A stretch of 64,000 bases of DNA from NCBI RefSeq assembly GCF_000423185.1, contig NZ_AUHM01000006.1, positions 62,001 to 126,000 on the forward strand, read 5' to 3'. The translations under genes were made by a program, and so were the position numbers. Positions 25,297 through 32,840 of this stretch are shown here, one piece after another. Origin of the DNA: Inquilinus limosus DSM 16000. GTDB taxonomy: Bacteria > Pseudomonadota > Alphaproteobacteria > DSM-16000 > Inquilinaceae. The notes under the pieces were generated by a model, which worked only from the letters and a program-made list of their open reading frames with translations, was not told where the DNA came from and did not search any database. The first letter of the stretch is position 1. The number at the start of each line of letters is the position of its first letter.

Positions 25297-25991
25297 GCCA
25301 TGCCCTTCGGTGCCACCAGCTTGTAGCCGCGGCCGTAGACCGTCTCGATGAAGTCGTGGCCGCCGCTCGCCTCCGCCAGCTTCTTGCGCAGCTTGCAGAT
25401 ATGCACCTCGATCACCTTGTCGAAGGGCATGCGGTTCGAGGCGCCGTAGACCGCGTCGTAGAGCGAGCCCTTGCTGACCACCTTGCCGGACTGCAGGGCG
25501 AGGTGTCGGAAGATCGCGTTCTCGCGGCCGCTCAGCCGGATCGGCCGGCCGTCGATCTCCGGCTCCCGCCCGTCGAAATAGACAATCATCCCGCCGATGG
25601 TGAGCGAGGCCGCGGCATGGCCGAAGGCGCGGCGCTGGATCGCGGCGATGCGGGCCGCCAGCTCGCGCGGGCTGACCGGGCGCTGCACCACGTCGTCACA
25701 GCCGGCCATCAGCAGGTCGAGCGTGCGTTCGGTCGACCGCCCGTCCTGCAGCGCGATGATCGGGCTGTCGCAGCGGCCGGACCGCAGCGTCGCCACGATG
25801 CCCCGCGCCTCCGGACAGACGCCGAGAATGATGGCGGGGGATGCGCCGGGAGACCGGTCGCTGCGCCCCACTGGAACCAGGCCTTCGATCTCCTCGCGCG
25901 AGGCCGGATAGCACTCCAGCCCGCCGCTGCAGAAGGAGGAGGCGAGGCTCGATCGAGCCGCATCGTCGGGTTCGTACAGGATCACCTGCAT
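25287..25991 (-). CDS. CtrA/OmpR-type DNA-binding regulator with pseudo-receiver domain
   Basis: 234 residues. The C-terminal winged helix (about 135-230) is strongly CtrA-like: RLSGRENAIFRHLALQSGKV, then DKVIEVHICKLRKKL and DFIETVYGRGYKL. The N-terminal part folds like a receiver and keeps an acidic pair (Glu7, Asp9, Asp10), but where the phospho-acceptor Asp should end strand 3 the sequence is AIILGVC (53-59), and the usual Lys-Pro near residue 100 is Arg-Pro (VVQRPVSP). It is therefore unlikely to be phosphorylated. No kinase gene is adjacent. By position and architecture it resembles the orphan flagellar activators Rem (Sinorhizobium) and FtcR (Brucella). It is divergent from flgI. Confidence 0.85.
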   Translation of the reverse strand: MQVILYEPDDAARSSLASSFCSGGLECYPASREEIEGLVPVGRSDRSPGASPAIILGVCPEARGIVATLRSGRCDSPIIALQDGRSTERTLDLLMAGCDDVVQRPVSPRELAARIAAIQRRAFGHAAASLTIGGMIVYFDGREPEIDGRPIRLSGRENAIFRHLALQSGKVVSKGSLYDAVYGASNRMPFDKVIEVHICKLRKKLAEASGGHDFIETVYGRGYKLVAPKGMAAA

Positions 25992-26183
25992 GCCGTGCTC
26001 CGGTTCCCCCTGTTCTGGTATAGGCCACCGCGACCGGAGCGACGTTAGGAGACATTCGAAGCGATCGTCAAGGAAATATAGGATTCGATTCAAGGACCCG
26101 GTAAATATATAAAGTTTTATGAATTGAATGCTTGCGGCGGTGCCCGCGCTGCGGCACACAGGGAAGAGTGGCAGGAGGGATTG
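25992..26183. promoter_or_regulatory. AT-rich divergent promoter region, regulator gene/flgI
   Basis: These 192 bases separate the CtrA-like regulator from flgI. They are the most AT-rich stretch of the flagellar locus (for example around 26085-26130, with GTAAATATATAAAG). GTTAGG is at 26044-26049, and GGATTCGATTCAAG at 26081-26094 resembles the GGATTCAAT repeats before fliI. Both promoters are expected here; exact boxes cannot be assigned. Confidence 0.5.
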
Positions 26184-27299
26184 ATGCGTTTCGGGCCGGC
26201 GTTGCGCGCCGCCGTGGCGGCTTTTGCCGTCTGGGTCTGTCTGACGCCGGCGGCCTCGGCGCAGCGGCTGAAGGATCTGGTCGATGTCGAGGGCGTGCGC
26301 GCCAACCAACTGGTCGGCTACGGCCTCGTCGTCGGGCTGAACGGGACCGGCGACCGCCTGCGCAATGCGCCGTTCACGCAGCAGAGCCTGCAGGGCATGC
26401 TGGAGCGGCTGGGCACCAGCGTCCGCGATCTCGACCTGCGCACCCGCAATGTGGCGGCGGTGATGGTCTCGGCCTCGTTGCCGGCCTTCGCCCGCCAGGG
26501 CGGCACCATCGACGTCTCCGTCTCCTCGCTCGGCGACGCCACCAGCCTGTCCGGCGGCACCCTGATCGTCACGCCGCTGCTCGGCGCCGATGGCCAGGTC
26601 TATGCCGTGGCGCAGGGGCCGCTGGTGGTCGGCGGCTTCACCGCCGCCGGCCAGGCGGCGTCGCTGACCCAGGGGGTGCCGACCACGGCGCGCATCGCCA
26701 ACGGCGCCATCGTCGAGCGCGAGGTCGGCTTCGATTTCGGCAGCATGGATTCGGTCAAGCTGGCGCTGCGCACGCCCGACTTCACCACCGCCAAGCGGAT
26801 CGAGGCGGCGATCAACCGCCGGATCGGCGCGGGCGCCGCCCGGATGATCGACCCGGCCACGGTCCAGGTGGTGCCGCCCGGGAGCCGCCGGGGCGACGTC
26901 GCCGGACTGATGGCGGAGATCGAGCTGCTGCCGATCCAGCCCGATACGCCCGCCCGGGTGGTGGTCGACGAGCGCTCCGGCACCGTGGTGATCGGCGAGA
27001 ATGTGCGGATCAGCCGCGTCGCCGTCTCGCAGGGCGGACTGACCATCCAGGTCACAGAGACGCCGCAGGTGTCGCAGCCCCCGCCCTTCGCCCGCCAGGG
27101 CCAGACCGTGGTGGTGCCGCGCACCGACATCCAGGCAGAGGAGGGCGGCGGCGGCTTCGCCGTGCTGAACGGCCCGGTGACGCTGCGCGAGCTGGTGGCC
27201 GGGCTCAACGCGCTGGGGGTCAAGCCGCGCGACATGATCTCGATCCTGCAGGCGATCAAGGCCGCAGGCGCTCTGCATGCCGATCTGGAGGTGATCTGA
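26184..27299 (+). CDS. flgI: flagellar P-ring protein FlgI
   Basis: 371-residue periplasmic ring protein. The signal peptide ends ASAQR; the mature start LKDLVDVEGVRANQLVGYGL is the FlgI hallmark, followed by VVGLNGTGD and later PEIDV-type beta segments and VVVGENVRIS-like IGENVRISRV. It polymerises around the rod in the peptidoglycan layer with the help of FlgA. ATG at 26184 has a GGAGGG SD; the start overlaps nothing upstream. The stop overlaps the next ATG (TGATG). Confidence 0.96.
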   Translation: MRFGPALRAAVAAFAVWVCLTPAASAQRLKDLVDVEGVRANQLVGYGLVVGLNGTGDRLRNAPFTQQSLQGMLERLGTSVRDLDLRTRNVAAVMVSASLPAFARQGGTIDVSVSSLGDATSLSGGTLIVTPLLGADGQVYAVAQGPLVVGGFTAAGQAASLTQGVPTTARIANGAIVEREVGFDFGSMDSVKLALRTPDFTTAKRIEAAINRRIGAGAARMIDPATVQVVPPGSRRGDVAGLMAEIELLPIQPDTPARVVVDERSGTVVIGENVRISRVAVSQGGLTIQVTETPQVSQPPPFARQGQTVVVPRTDIQAEEGGGGFAVLNGPVTLRELVAGLNALGVKPRDMISILQAIKAAGALHADLEVI

Positions 27300-27658
27300 T
27301 GGACCCGCTGGCCGTGATCTCCGCCCTCGGCGGCGCCGGCACCGTGGCCGTGGAGGCGCGGCGGCCCACCCGGGCCGAGGGCGACAAGGCGCATCGGACC
27401 GCCGTCGATTTCGAGGCGATGGTGCTGGCCCAGAGCTTCGAGGCGCTGTTCCGGGGGGTGAAGATCCCGTCGCTGACCGGCGGCGGCTTCGCCGAGGAGC
27501 TGTGGCGCAGCTTCCTCCTCTCCGAATACGCCCGCGGCGCCGCCGAATCCGGCAGCTTCGGCATCGCCCGCCAGGTCGAGGCCGAGATCCGGCGGATGCA
27601 GGGCGAGGCGCCGGATCCGGTGCAGCCCGCGGCAGCCGAGGGGCCGGCCCGTGGCTGA
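27299..27658 (+). CDS. flgJ: rod-binding protein, FlgJ N-terminal domain type
   Basis: 119-residue protein covering only the rod-binding domain of FlgJ (FEAMVLAQSFEALFR, then GGGFAEELWRSFLLSEYARG). The muramidase domain of enterobacterial FlgJ is absent, as is common in alphaproteobacteria. A separate lytic transglycosylase is encoded in the flgB-flhB operon and probably supplies that activity. Translation is coupled to flgI through TGATG at 27297-27301. Confidence 0.85.
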   Translation: MDPLAVISALGGAGTVAVEARRPTRAEGDKAHRTAVDFEAMVLAQSFEALFRGVKIPSLTGGGFAEELWRSFLLSEYARGAAESGSFGIARQVEAEIRRMQGEAPDPVQPAAAEGPARG

Positions 27659-28163
27659 GGCGCCGCGCCGCCTGGCCGACCGGCTCGGCCGTCTCGACCG
27701 CCCGCGTCGCCGGCGCGGCGAGGCGGCGCCCGAAGCGCCGGCCCTGTTGCCGCCGCCGCTCGACGCCTGGCTCGCGGCGATCGAGTCGCTGGCCGCCCTG
27801 CTGGAGGAGGAGGCCGAGGCGCTGATCGCCGGGCGGGCCGAGCGGCTGGCCGAGTTCATCCGGCGCAAGCACGAGGCCGAGGCCGCGGTGAAGGATTCGG
27901 CGCGGCGGGCCGTGGCCGCCGGCCTGGCCCTCGACAAGGACTCGCCGCACGCCGCCCGCGCCGCCGCGGCGATCGCGGCGCTGGAGCGCGCCGGCCAGCG
28001 CAACGCCGAGGCCCTGGCCGCGGCGCACGACGCCGTCTCCTATGTCGCCGGCCTGGTCAAGAAGAGCCTGACCGAGACCCGGGCGGAGGGAATGTACGGC
28101 CGATCCGGCCGCGCCGTCGCCGGCTACGACCGCACCGTGGCCGGCCTGGACGAGGCCTACTGA
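27651..28163 (+). CDS. flgN: FlgN-like flagellar export chaperone
   Basis: 170-residue, almost entirely helical protein. It has a basic N-terminus rich in Arg/Pro, then helices with heptad character (LDAWLAAIESLAALLEEEAE, LIAGRAERLAEFIRRKHEAE) and a C-terminal segment VKKSLTETRAEGMYGRSGRA with YDRTVAGLDEAY, a tail like those of alphaproteobacterial FlgN. FlgN keeps FlgK and FlgL unfolded before export. The GTG start at 27651 overlaps flgJ by eight bases. The order flgI-flgJ-flgN supports the call; sequence conservation in this family is weak. Confidence 0.6.
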   Translation: MAEAPRRLADRLGRLDRPRRRRGEAAPEAPALLPPPLDAWLAAIESLAALLEEEAEALIAGRAERLAEFIRRKHEAEAAVKDSARRAVAAGLALDKDSPHAARAAAAIAALERAGQRNAEALAAAHDAVSYVAGLVKKSLTETRAEGMYGRSGRAVAGYDRTVAGLDEAY

Positions 28164-28290
28164 GCCGCGACGGCCGATCCTTGGGAACTTCTTAGGATTC
28201 GGGGCGGCATTGTGGGGAGGCGAGGGCGAATCCTCGCCCCCGCCGCGCCAGAAGGCGCGACGACAGCGAAGCAGACGGAGCAGAAGCGAC
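28164..28290. promoter_or_regulatory. flagellin promoter and leader region
   Basis: These 127 bases precede fliC. CCTTGG (28179-28184) and CTTAGG (28191-28196) belong to the TTAAG-type motif set seen before other flagellar operons. The remaining 95 bases are a GC-rich leader ending in a purine-rich stretch before the ATG. FlbT, encoded downstream, is known in Caulobacter to act on the flagellin mRNA leader, so this region may be its target (inference). Confidence 0.45.
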
Positions 28291-29127
28291 ATGGCTTCCA
28301 TCAACACCAACCTGCAGGCGATCACTGCGCTGCAGAGCCTGAAGACCGTGCAGTCGAACCTGCAGACCACGCAGAGCCGTATCTCGACCGGCCTGAAGGT
28401 CCAGGATGCGCGTGACGGCGCGGCCTATTTCTCGCTGGCCACGACCATGAAGAGCGACGCCGGCGTCTTCAACGCGATCAAGGACAATCTCGGCGTGGTC
28501 GCCACCTCGATCGGCAATGCGCGCAGCGCGGCCGAGAGCATCGGGGCGGAGATCGACAAGATCGCCAACGCCATCGCCTCGGCCGGGTCCGACAACGGCC
28601 TCGACAAGGCCAAGTTCCAGGCCGAGGTCAAGGCGGCCATCGACAACATCAAGACCTATATCGATTCCTCGACCACCGACGGCCAGAACCTGCTGAAGAG
28701 CGGCGACGCGGTCTCGGTGGTGACCGGCATCAGCCGGGAAGGCGCCACCTACACCACCACCACCTTCAGCTTCAACCAGCAGGACCTGCAGGCCGTCTAC
28801 ACGGCGCTGTCGACCCTCGACCTGACCACGATCACCGACACCGCCGGGCAGACCACGATGGCGCAGACCGTCGCCACCCAGCGGGCGGCGGTGACCAAGG
28901 CGGCGACCGAGCTCGGCGTGGCCCAGAACTCGCTGAACGGACAGCGGGACACGATCGGCAAGCTGGTGGACAACATCAACACCGCCGTGGGCTCGATCGT
29001 CGATGCGGACATGAACGAGGAGGCGGCGCGCCTCCAGGCGCTTCAGGTCCAGGAACAGCTCGCGATGCAGTCTCTGTCGATCGCGAACCAGGCGCCGCAG
29101 AGCATCCTCTCGCTCTTCCGCAACTGA
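28291..29127 (+). CDS. fliC: flagellin
   Basis: 278-residue filament protein. The N-terminal D0/D1 helix (SINTNLQAITALQSLKTVQS, then SRISTGLKVQDARDGAAYFS) and the C-terminal helix (EEAARLQALQVQEQLAMQSL, SIANQAPQSILSLFRN) are classic flagellin. The central variable region is short, giving a compact filament subunit as in many alphaproteobacteria. Only one flagellin gene is in the window. flaF and flbT follow directly after a strong hairpin, suggesting post-transcriptional control. Confidence 0.97.
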   Translation: MASINTNLQAITALQSLKTVQSNLQTTQSRISTGLKVQDARDGAAYFSLATTMKSDAGVFNAIKDNLGVVATSIGNARSAAESIGAEIDKIANAIASAGSDNGLDKAKFQAEVKAAIDNIKTYIDSSTTDGQNLLKSGDAVSVVTGISREGATYTTTTFSFNQQDLQAVYTALSTLDLTTITDTAGQTTMAQTVATQRAAVTKAATELGVAQNSLNGQRDTIGKLVDNINTAVGSIVDADMNEEAARLQALQVQEQLAMQSLSIANQAPQSILSLFRN

Positions 29128-29144
29128 GGACGGGCTGAGGCGTG

Positions 29145-29185
29145 CGGAGCGGGAGGGGCTGGCCCACTCGGCCCCTCCCGCTCCG
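29145..29185 (+). terminator. strong GC stem-loop after flagellin gene
   Basis: The arms CGGAGCGGGAGGGGC (29145-29159) and GCCCCTCCCGCTCCG (29171-29185) are exact reverse complements over 15 bases with an 11-base loop. It lies 18 bases after the fliC stop. There is no T-tail, but the stem is strong enough to terminate or attenuate transcription or to protect the 3' end of the flagellin mRNA ahead of flaF. Confidence 0.7.
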
Positions 29186-29206
29186 TGACCAGCCGCCGGA
29201 GATCCG

Positions 29207-29557
29207 ATGAGCATCGCGGCCTATACCCAGACCATCAAGGAAACCGAGACGCCGCGCCAGATCGAGCGCCGCGTCGTGACCCAGGTCACGGCGGCGCTGG
29301 AGCGGCATGCCGGGGCCGGCCCGGCCTCTCCGGAGCTGCGCGAGGCGCTGACGCGCAACCAGCGGCTGTGGGGTGCCTTCCGCGCCGATCTGGTCGACGA
29401 CGGCAACGGCCTGCCGCCGGGGCTGCGGGCCGGGCTGATCTCGCTGTCCTTCTGGGTCGATCGCCACACCCTTCAGGTCCTGGGCGGCGCGGCCACGGCC
29501 GAGCCGCTGATCGACGTCAACCGCAAGATCCTGGCCGGGCTGCGCGGCCAGGTCTGA
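29207..29557 (+). CDS. flaF: flagellar biosynthesis regulator FlaF
   Basis: 116-residue cytoplasmic protein. The segments SIAAYTQTIKETETPRQIER, LTRNQRLWGAFRADLVDDGN and the end of the conserved helix SLSFWVDRHT define FlaF. In Caulobacter FlaF is needed for flagellin synthesis and acts opposite to FlbT. Its place between flagellin and flbT is the standard alphaproteobacterial arrangement. Confidence 0.93.
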   Translation: MSIAAYTQTIKETETPRQIERRVVTQVTAALERHAGAGPASPELREALTRNQRLWGAFRADLVDDGNGLPPGLRAGLISLSFWVDRHTLQVLGGAATAEPLIDVNRKILAGLRGQV

Positions 29558-29568
29558 GGAGGGCGGCC

Positions 29569-29970
29569 ATGCCCCTGAAGCTCAAGCTCCGCCCGAACGA
29601 GCGGGTCGTCGTCAATGGCTGCGTCATCCGCAACGAGGGCCGGCAGACGACCCTGACGGTGGACAACTTCGCGCAGATCCTGCGCGAGAAGGACATCCTG
29701 CAGCCGGAGCAGGCGACGACGCCGGGCCGGGCCGCCTATGTCCGGATCCAGCTCCTGCTGCTCGGCGAGGGCGACGCCGTGCTGCTCCACAAGGAGGCCG
29801 CGGCGGCGCTCGAACGGCTGCAGGGCGCATTCGCGGCCTCCGATGATGCCCGCCATCGGGTGCTGGAGGCCGCCGACGCCCTGTCGCGCCGCGATTTCTA
29901 CAAGGCCCTCGCGGCGCTGCGCGATGTCTTCGCCCATGAGGACCGGGTGCTCGGCCGCACGGCCGCCTGA
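29569..29970 (+). CDS. flbT: flagellin mRNA regulator FlbT
   Basis: 133-residue protein beginning MPLKLKLRPNERVVVNGCVI, the diagnostic FlbT start, followed by LTVDNFAQILREKDILQPEQ and a C-terminal helix with RRDFYKALAALRDVFAHED. In Caulobacter FlbT binds the 5' leader of flagellin mRNA and lowers its stability until the hook is finished. GAGG precedes the ATG at 29569. Confidence 0.94.
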   Translation: MPLKLKLRPNERVVVNGCVIRNEGRQTTLTVDNFAQILREKDILQPEQATTPGRAAYVRIQLLLLGEGDAVLLHKEAAAALERLQGAFAASDDARHRVLEAADALSRRDFYKALAALRDVFAHEDRVLGRTAA

Positions 29971-29981
29971 GGAGACGACCC

Positions 29982-30770
29982 ATGTCCACGCTGCTCGACT
30001 TCCAGCTGGTCCAGCGGACCTATGACCGGCAAGTCAAGCTGTTCAGCGCCCGGCCGGTCAACCAGCGCGAGATCGACTATTTCCGCAAGACCATCGCGAC
30101 GGTGAGGACGGCCGACGACCTGATGAAGGACTACCGGCTGTACAGCTTCGTGATGAAGGCCTTCGGCCTGGAGGAGCAGATCCCGTACCGGGCCCTGATC
30201 AGGCAGGTGATCGAGGGTGGCACCCAGGACCCGAAATCGCTCGCCAACCGCATGACCAACAAGGTCTATGCCGAGCTGGCCGACACGCTGAACCTGTCGA
30301 AGGACGACGCGGCCAAGCCCGGCCTGACCGACCCGAAGGAGATCGAAGCCCTGGTCGGCCGCTTCGTCACCAGCGGCATCGAGGCGGAGCAGGGCGAGAA
30401 GAATGTCGGCGTGCGGCTGGCGATGTATTTCCAACGCAAGGCGCCGACGATCACCAGCTGGTACCAGGTGCTGGGCGACAAGGCGCTGTCGGAGGTGATC
30501 CGCACCGCCTTCCGCATCCCGGCCGCGACCGCCGGCAGGGATATCGACAAGCAGAAGGAGATGCTGGAGAGGCGCATGCCGATCGCCGACCTCAAGGACC
30601 CGAAGAAGGTCGGGGCCCTGCTGCAGCGCTTCGCCATCTTCACCGACATGGACCAGGGCACGGCGACGGCGCGGGTGCCGAACCTGCTCGTCTCGCGCAG
30701 CGCATCGCCGCAGATCATCACCTTCGATCCGGCGACCCTGGCCGCGGCGACGAAGGTCCGGCTGCAGTGA
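29982..30770 (+). CDS. DUF1217 flagellar protein
   Basis: 262-residue, mostly helical protein of the DUF1217 family, found almost only in alphaproteobacterial flagellar loci. Visible family features are the start LLDFQLVQRTYDRQVKLFSA, the early segment EIDYFRKTIATVRTADDLM, and the middle VRLAMYFQRKAPTITSWYQV with LSEVIRTAFRIP. There is no signal peptide. It lies 11 bases after flbT, so it is the last gene of the fliC-flaF-flbT operon. Its biochemical role is not known; export as an axial or cap-related component is one possibility. Confidence 0.85.
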   Translation: MSTLLDFQLVQRTYDRQVKLFSARPVNQREIDYFRKTIATVRTADDLMKDYRLYSFVMKAFGLEEQIPYRALIRQVIEGGTQDPKSLANRMTNKVYAELADTLNLSKDDAAKPGLTDPKEIEALVGRFVTSGIEAEQGEKNVGVRLAMYFQRKAPTITSWYQVLGDKALSEVIRTAFRIPAATAGRDIDKQKEMLERRMPIADLKDPKKVGALLQRFAIFTDMDQGTATARVPNLLVSRSASPQIITFDPATLAAATKVRLQ

Positions 30771-30856
30771 GGGGCGGCGTGCCGCGAGCGTCGACGAGAG
30801 CCTTCATGGACCGGGAGCCGGCCGGCCTCGATCCGGCCCTCGTGGAGGGCTGATCG

Positions 30857-30949
30857 GTGGTGCATTGGACCATCCTCGCCGGGATCGTTTGGCTGGCGCT
30901 CAATGCGGGCTTCATCGTGGGCGCCTGGTGGACGGCGCGAAGGTCCTAG
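30857..30949 (+). CDS. possible 30-residue single-membrane-helix protein
   Basis: A GTG-GTG start at 30857 opens a frame encoding VVHWTILAGIVWLALNAGFI and ten more residues ending WWTARRS. The peptide is one hydrophobic helix with a positively charged tail, the pattern of small membrane proteins. No strong SD is seen (GAGGGC 10 bases upstream). It lies between the DUF1217 gene and a stem-loop. It could be a chance frame. Confidence 0.35.
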   Translation: MVHWTILAGIVWLALNAGFIVGAWWTARRS

Positions 30950-30972
30950 CGAGCTCCGGAAGCGGCCGATCG

Positions 30973-31015
30973 AGCCGCAGCTCGGGTTCGCGTGCCGCGT
31001 ACCCGAGCTGCGGCT
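30973..31015. terminator. stem-loop between convergent DUF1217 operon and fliG operon
   Basis: The arms AGCCGCAGCTCGGGT (30973-30987) and ACCCGAGCTGCGGCT (31001-31015) pair perfectly over 15 bases with a 13-base loop; the right arm touches the fliG stop codon. It is placed to terminate transcripts from both sides. No T-run is present. Confidence 0.6.
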
Positions 31016-32045
31016 ACGGGATCACCCGGTCGTCCTCGCCGGCCTCGGGGATGACGATCGCTCCGTCCTCGGCCAGACGCTTGGCGACCTCCAGGATCTC
31101 GGCCTGCGCCGCCTGGGCGTCGCGCAGGCGGATATTGGCCAGGGTCGCGATCTCGTCGCGCAGGATGGCGGCGCCGCGCTCGCTGAGCGCCCCGAGGAAG
31201 GCCTCCTGCAGCCCCGGCGAGGCGGCCTTCAGCGCCACCGGCAGCAGGCGGCTGTCGGCGGCGCGGATCACGGCCTCCAGGGCGCGGGCGTCCAGCCGCG
31301 CCAGATCCTCGAAGGTGAACATCAGCGACCGGATCCGATCCAGCTCGGCGCCGAAGCGCGGCTCCAGCGCCGCCATCAGCTCGTCCAGCAGATCGGACGG
31401 GGTGCGGTTGAAGATCTCGGCCAGGATCCGCGGCGGGTCGGCGCGCCGCGCCCCGCCGGCGCCGAAGCCGGACATGAACTCGCCCTGCAGCGTCTCCTCG
31501 ATCTGGGCCAGCACCTCGCGCGGCACCGCCTTCAGCGCGATCATCCGTTCGATCGCCGCCAGGCGCAGGGCAGGGGCCAGCGCCGCCACCACCTTGGCGG
31601 CATAGTCGGGGCGCAGCTTCGACAGGATCACGGCGACGGTCTGCGGCTGCTCCGCCGAGAGGTAGTCGACCAGCGACTTCTCGCTGACGTTGGACAGCTT
31701 GTCCCAGGTGGTGCGTCCGGCCGGGCCGCGGATCTCGTCGAGGATCTGCGCCACCCGGTCCTCCGGCAGGAACCGGCCCAGCATCCGGGCCGCGGCGGAC
31801 AGGCCGCCGGCCACGGTATCGCCGCGGGCCAGCCGGCCGAGGAAATCCTGGATCGCGCGGGTCACCGTCTCGGGCGGCACCCGGCCCATCTCCGCCATGG
31901 CGCGGGTGACGACCGGCAGATCCTCCTCGTCCAGCGACGCCAGCACCTTGCCGCCGCGCTCCTCGCCCAGGGCGAGGATCAGGACGGCGGCGCGCTGGAC
32001 GCCGGAGAGGGCGAAGGGGGCGGATTTCGCGGTGGCGGTGGTCAT
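31014..32045 (-). CDS. fliG: flagellar motor switch protein FliG
   Basis: 343-residue C-ring protein. It has an N-terminal domain that binds FliF, a middle domain with the FliG signature SEKSLVDYLSAEQPQTVAVI and ILSKLRPDYAAKVVAAL, and a C-terminal torque domain with the charged helix around LMFTFEDLARLDARALEAVI and RAADSRLLPVALKAA. ATG at 32045 overlaps no other gene; fliP ends five bases upstream. Here fliG is the last gene after fliP, whereas in most bacteria it directly follows fliF. Confidence 0.95.
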   Translation of the reverse strand: MTTATAKSAPFALSGVQRAAVLILALGEERGGKVLASLDEEDLPVVTRAMAEMGRVPPETVTRAIQDFLGRLARGDTVAGGLSAAARMLGRFLPEDRVAQILDEIRGPAGRTTWDKLSNVSEKSLVDYLSAEQPQTVAVILSKLRPDYAAKVVAALAPALRLAAIERMIALKAVPREVLAQIEETLQGEFMSGFGAGGARRADPPRILAEIFNRTPSDLLDELMAALEPRFGAELDRIRSLMFTFEDLARLDARALEAVIRAADSRLLPVALKAASPGLQEAFLGALSERGAAILRDEIATLANIRLRDAQAAQAEILEVAKRLAEDGAIVIPEAGEDDRVIP

Positions 32046-32050
32046 GCGTG

Positions 32051-32830
32051 TCAGCCGAGATAGGAGCGGACGAGCGAGCTGGCGATCAGGTGCCAGCCGT
32101 CGACCAGGATGAAGAAGACGAGCTTGAGCGGCAGGCTGATCATCACCGGCGGCAGCATCATCATGCCCATCGACATCAGGATGGCGGAGACGACGATGTC
32201 GATCACCAGGAAGGGGATGAACAGCAGGAAGCCGATCTCGAAGGCGCGGCGCAGCTCGCTGAGCATGAAGGCCGGCACCAGGGCGCGCAGGCTGGGGCGG
32301 TCCTCCGCCCCGGCCGGGGCGGCATCGGCGGGCCCGGGGACAGCGCGCGCCGACTTGCCTTCCAGGTCGCGGAAGAAGGCCAGGTCCTTGTCGCGGACAT
32401 TGGCCTCCATGAAGCCGCGGAACGGGTCGACGGTGCGGTCGAACGCCTCCTCCTCGGAGATCTCCTGGTCGATCAGCGGCCTCAAGCCCTCGTCCCAGGC
32501 CTGCTCGAACACCGGCTGCATGATGAAGTAGGTCAGGAACATCGCCAGGCTGACCAGCACCATGTTCGGCGGCGTCTGCTGCAGCCCGAGGGCCGAGCGC
32601 ACCAGCGAGAGCACCACCACGAGCCGGGTGAAGCAGGTGGCCATGATCAGGAGGCCGGGCGCGACCGACAGCACCGCGATCAGCGCCACCAGCTGGATCA
32701 CCCGGCCGGACAGGCTGGCGCCCTGCGGACCGAGATCGATGGTCAGGCTCTGCGCGGCGGCGACGCCCGGGAGCAGGAGCAGGCCGGGGACGAGGAGGAG
32801 AAGCCACAACCGGCCCGACCTGAAGGACAT
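32051..32830 (-). CDS. fliP: flagellar export gate protein FliP
   Basis: 259-residue membrane protein. The N-terminal signal peptide ends VAAAQS. The core contains the FliP hallmarks LIMATCFTRLVVVLSLVRSA, LGLQQTPPNMVLVSLAMFLT and the C-terminal DIVVSAILMSMGMMMLPPVM with ISLPLKLVFFILVDGW. FliP, FliQ and FliR form the export channel at the centre of the basal body. No fliO was found beside it. Confidence 0.97.
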   Translation of the reverse strand: MSFRSGRLWLLLLVPGLLLLPGVAAAQSLTIDLGPQGASLSGRVIQLVALIAVLSVAPGLLIMATCFTRLVVVLSLVRSALGLQQTPPNMVLVSLAMFLTYFIMQPVFEQAWDEGLRPLIDQEISEEEAFDRTVDPFRGFMEANVRDKDLAFFRDLEGKSARAVPGPADAAPAGAEDRPSLRALVPAFMLSELRRAFEIGFLLFIPFLVIDIVVSAILMSMGMMMLPPVMISLPLKLVFFILVDGWHLIASSLVRSYLG

Positions 32831-32840
32831 CGCCGTCGCC

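Noticed and set aside
28164-28290. Sigma28 or sigma54 promoter for flagellin
   Set aside because: GGCCGATCC resembles part of a sigma28 -10 box, but no TAAA-type -35 lies at the right distance, and no GG-N10-GC sigma54 pair is convincing.
26001-28370. Continuation of the regulator frame upstream over flgI-flgJ-flgN
   Set aside because: The frame is open by chance; the regulator starts at 25991 with its conserved receiver-like start, and the upstream part is antisense to clear flagellar genes.
30779-30853. 24-codon frame starting GTG directly after the DUF1217 gene
   Set aside because: No SD of its own, no hydrophobic or conserved pattern; likely chance.
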